Notes under the pieces: generated by a model
Told to the model about the DNA's origin: nothing
The model's database searches: none
Seen by the model: the letters and a program-made list of their open reading frames with translations, nothing else
Program-made: the position numbers and the translations under genes
Source of the DNA: an uncultured Chryseolinea sp.
Lineage (GTDB): Bacteria; Bacteroidota; Bacteroidia; Cytophagales; Cyclobacteriaceae
Reading direction: 5' to 3'
Assembly (NCBI GenBank): GCA_946478915.1
Contig: CAMLER010000223.1
Location: 1 to 7,801, forward strand
Length of the DNA: 7,801 bases
Shown here: positions 6,419 to 7,801 of the stretch, in pieces
How the letters are laid out: each line of letters starts with the position of its first letter
Position numbering within the stretch: the stretch's first letter is position 1

Positions 6419-7171
6419 ATGAAATCAAGAAAAAAGGAAATTGATAGCGTAATGACGCAGGAGGAGTTGGAGGAAGAACAGAAAATCCGGCAGGCGTTTA
6501 AGGACAAGGATTGGGCTGAGATCAAGGGAGCAAATAGTTGGATGATCTTTAAGGTAATGTCTGAATTTGTTGAAGGTCTCGAGAAGCTTGCTAAGATTGG
6601 TCCTTGCGTCTCAATTTTTGGATCTGCTCGCGTGAGGGCAAGCAATCCATATTACAAAATTGCCGAGCAAATTGCTTTTCAACTCGTTCAGCATGGATAC
6701 GGTGTGATCACCGGAGGCGGGCCAGGCATTATGGAAGCAGGAAATCGCGGCGCCCATCGTGCAAAGGGAAAATCTGTTGGATTGAACATTTATCTTCCTC
6801 ACGAACAAAAGGGCAACATATATATCGACGCGGACAAACTTATTTCCTTCGATTACTTCTTCGTGCGGAAAGTTATGTTCATGAAATATTCGCAGGGGTT
6901 TATTGTCATGCCCGGCGGATTTGGAACGCTGGATGAACTTACGGAAGCTCTGACACTAATCCAGACACGAAAGGTAGGTCGTTTTCCAATCGTACTGGTG
7001 GGGAAGAAGTTTTGGAAGGGACTTATCGATTGGTGGATGAAAGTTCTGATGACTGAAAAAATGATAGGAAAGAATGATGACCAATTATTTGCTGTGGTAG
7101 ACACGCCGCAGGAGGCGGTAAAAGTCATCGACGATTTTTATTCAAAATATTTGTTGTCTCCAAACTTTTAA
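6419..7171 (+). CDS. LOG-family (TIGR00730) nucleotide 5'-monophosphate phosphoribohydrolase-like protein
   Basis: A 250-residue cytosolic Rossmann-fold protein of the family once misannotated as lysine decarboxylase. Characterised members release the base from nucleoside 5'-monophosphates, including cytokinin precursors. Motifs are SIFGSAR (65-71), [18 protein letters not shown] (95-112), FFVRK (147-151) and the signature [13 protein letters not shown] (165-177), which together carry the expected substrate and catalytic residues (Arg150, Glu173). Residues 1-60 are an acidic and basic helical extension before the fold, as in the longer bacterial members. ATG at 6419 is preceded by an A-rich leader; Met12 (6452) is a possible alternative start, which would leave the fold intact. 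The selD start lies 4 bp after the stop, implying co-transcription. The actual substrate in this organism is unknown. Confidence 0.92.
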   Translation: MKSRKKEIDSVMTQEELEEEQKIRQAFKDKDWAEIKGANSWMIFKVMSEFVEGLEKLAKIGPCVSIFGSARVRASNPYYKIAEQIAFQLVQHGYGVITGGGPGIMEAGNRGAHRAKGKSVGLNIYLPHEQKGNIYIDADKLISFDYFFVRKVMFMKYSQGFIVMPGGFGTLDELTEALTLIQTRKVGRFPIVLVGKKFWKGLIDWWMKVLMTEKMIGKNDDQLFAVVDTPQEAVKVIDDFYSKYLLSPNF

Positions 7172-7175
7172 TCGA

Positions 7176-7801
7176 ATGGAGAATTTCAAACTCACGCAAT
7201 ACAGTCACGGTGCTGGATGCGGGTGTAAGATATCGCCGGCCGTGCTCGACTCCATTTTACATTCTGATACACAGAAAAAGTTTTTTGCTGATTTATTGGT
7301 TGGAAATGAATCGAAAGACGACGCAGCTGTATTCGATGTAGGTAATGGCACATGCATGATCAGCACAACGGATTTTTTCATGCCGATTGTTGATGATGCG
7401 TTTACCTTTGGGGCCATTGCATCTGTGAATGCCATCAGCGATGTCTACGCTATGGGGGGAGAGCCACTTATGGCAATAGCAATACTTGGATGGCCAGTGA
7501 ACAAAGTTCCACTAGAGGCAGCGCGATTGGTGTTGGAGGGTGCCCGCGACGCATGTCACCGTGCAGGCATACCGTTGGCAGGGGGCCATAGCATTGATTG
7601 TCCTGAGCCTCTGTTTGGATTAGCCGTCACGGGAAAGGTGGCGAAGGAAAACTTGAAAAGAAACAATACAGCCAAGGCGGGATCATATTTGTACCTCACA
7701 AAACCGTTAGGAGTCGGAATTATCACTACGGCGCAAAAAAAGAATCTAGTAAAGAATGAACATCTCGCTGCAGTAACGGATAGCATGCTTGCATTGAATT
7801 C
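7176..7801 (+). CDS. selD: Selenophosphate synthase (selenide, water dikinase), 3' truncated by window
   Basis: SelD makes selenophosphate from selenide and ATP, the selenium donor for selenocysteine and for 2-selenouridine in tRNA. The first 208 codons are present with no interruption; the frame runs off the right edge. The start ATGGAG at 7176 gives [13 protein letters not shown] (6-18), which aligns with the E. coli catalytic loop: Cys15 corresponds to E. coli Cys17 and Lys18 to Lys20. The catalytic position is an ordinary Cys, not an in-frame UGA selenocysteine codon. Further motifs are STTDFFMP (63-70, metal-binding Asp66), [11 protein letters not shown] (85-95, Asp89) and AGGHSID (135-141). 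The 4-bp gap to the LOG gene and the absence of a ribosome binding site suggest translation linked to the upstream gene. Missing here is the C-terminal AIRS_C part. The downstream neighbour would show whether the organism makes selenocysteine or only selenouridine. Confidence 0.96.
   Translation, partial: MENFKLTQYSHGAGCGCKISPAVLDSILHSDTQKKFFADLLVGNESKDDAAVFDVGNGTCMISTTDFFMPIVDDAFTFGAIASVNAISDVYAMGGEPLMAIAILGWPVNKVPLEAARLVLEGARDACHRAGIPLAGGHSIDCPEPLFGLAVTGKVAKENLKRNNTAKAGSYLYLTKPLGVGIITTAQKKNLVKNEHLAAVTDSMLALN

Noticed and set aside
6604..6936. 110-codon plus-strand frame inside the LOG gene
   Set aside because: It is an alternative frame of the LOG coding region with Arg/Cys/Ser-rich nonsense composition; the LOG frame carries all the family motifs.
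7796..7801. GAATTC (EcoRI site) exactly at the right edge, suggesting a clone junction
   Set aside because: The selD frame continues up to the edge without disturbance, and a six-base site at one end alone is weak evidence.
1..7801. CRISPR arrays, tRNA or rRNA genes, insertion-sequence ends or phage genes
   Set aside because: I saw no regularly spaced direct repeats, cloverleaf structure, transposase or integrase motifs, or long terminal inverted repeats on either strand.

Overview
The window looks like a chromosomal segment of a Bacteroidota bacterium, probably of the Cytophagales type. The evidence is a large TonB-dependent receptor with an N-terminal carboxypeptidase-regulatory-like domain, a GH130 lipoprotein, weak or absent Shine-Dalgarno sequences at most starts, moderate GC content, and no sigma70-type promoters that I can see. 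The lineage is inferred from gene style only; there is no rRNA or marker comparison.

Layout from left to right. (1) Positions 1-395 hold the 3' end of a secreted or surface-type protein of unknown function, closed by a strong intrinsic terminator at 419-452. (2) After a 218-bp gap with operator-like dyads comes a complete TonB-dependent outer-membrane receptor (614-3499, +). (3) Converging on it with only 9 bp between stops is a two-gene minus-strand module: a 62-residue charged helical protein (4158-3970) coupled by a TAATG overlap to a small nucleotidyltransferase-fold protein (3970-3509). In the latter, the first Asp of the catalytic DxD motif appears to be Ala. (4) A 121-bp divergent region packed with short inverted and direct repeats separates this module from a GTG-initiated TIGR01777/YfcH-type NAD(P)-binding protein (4280-5188, +). 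(5) Converging on that gene with 2 bp between stops is a GH130 glycosidase-family lipoprotein (6318-5191, -). (6) Diverging from it are a LOG-family (TIGR00730) nucleotide phosphoribohydrolase-like protein (6419-7171, +) and, 4 bp later, the selenophosphate synthase gene selD (7176 onward, cut by the window end).

How the genes work together. Most are ordinary accessory or housekeeping functions arranged as short transcription units on alternating strands, not one pathway. Envelope functions are represented by the TonB receptor and the GH130 lipoprotein, but there is no SusD-like partner and no recognisable polysaccharide-utilisation locus. LOG and selD are probably co-transcribed. The best candidate for something poorly described is the small-protein plus nucleotidyltransferase module: it resembles a toxin-antitoxin or regulatory pair in architecture, lacks the HEPN partner of the known MNT-HEPN systems, and carries an apparent active-site substitution.
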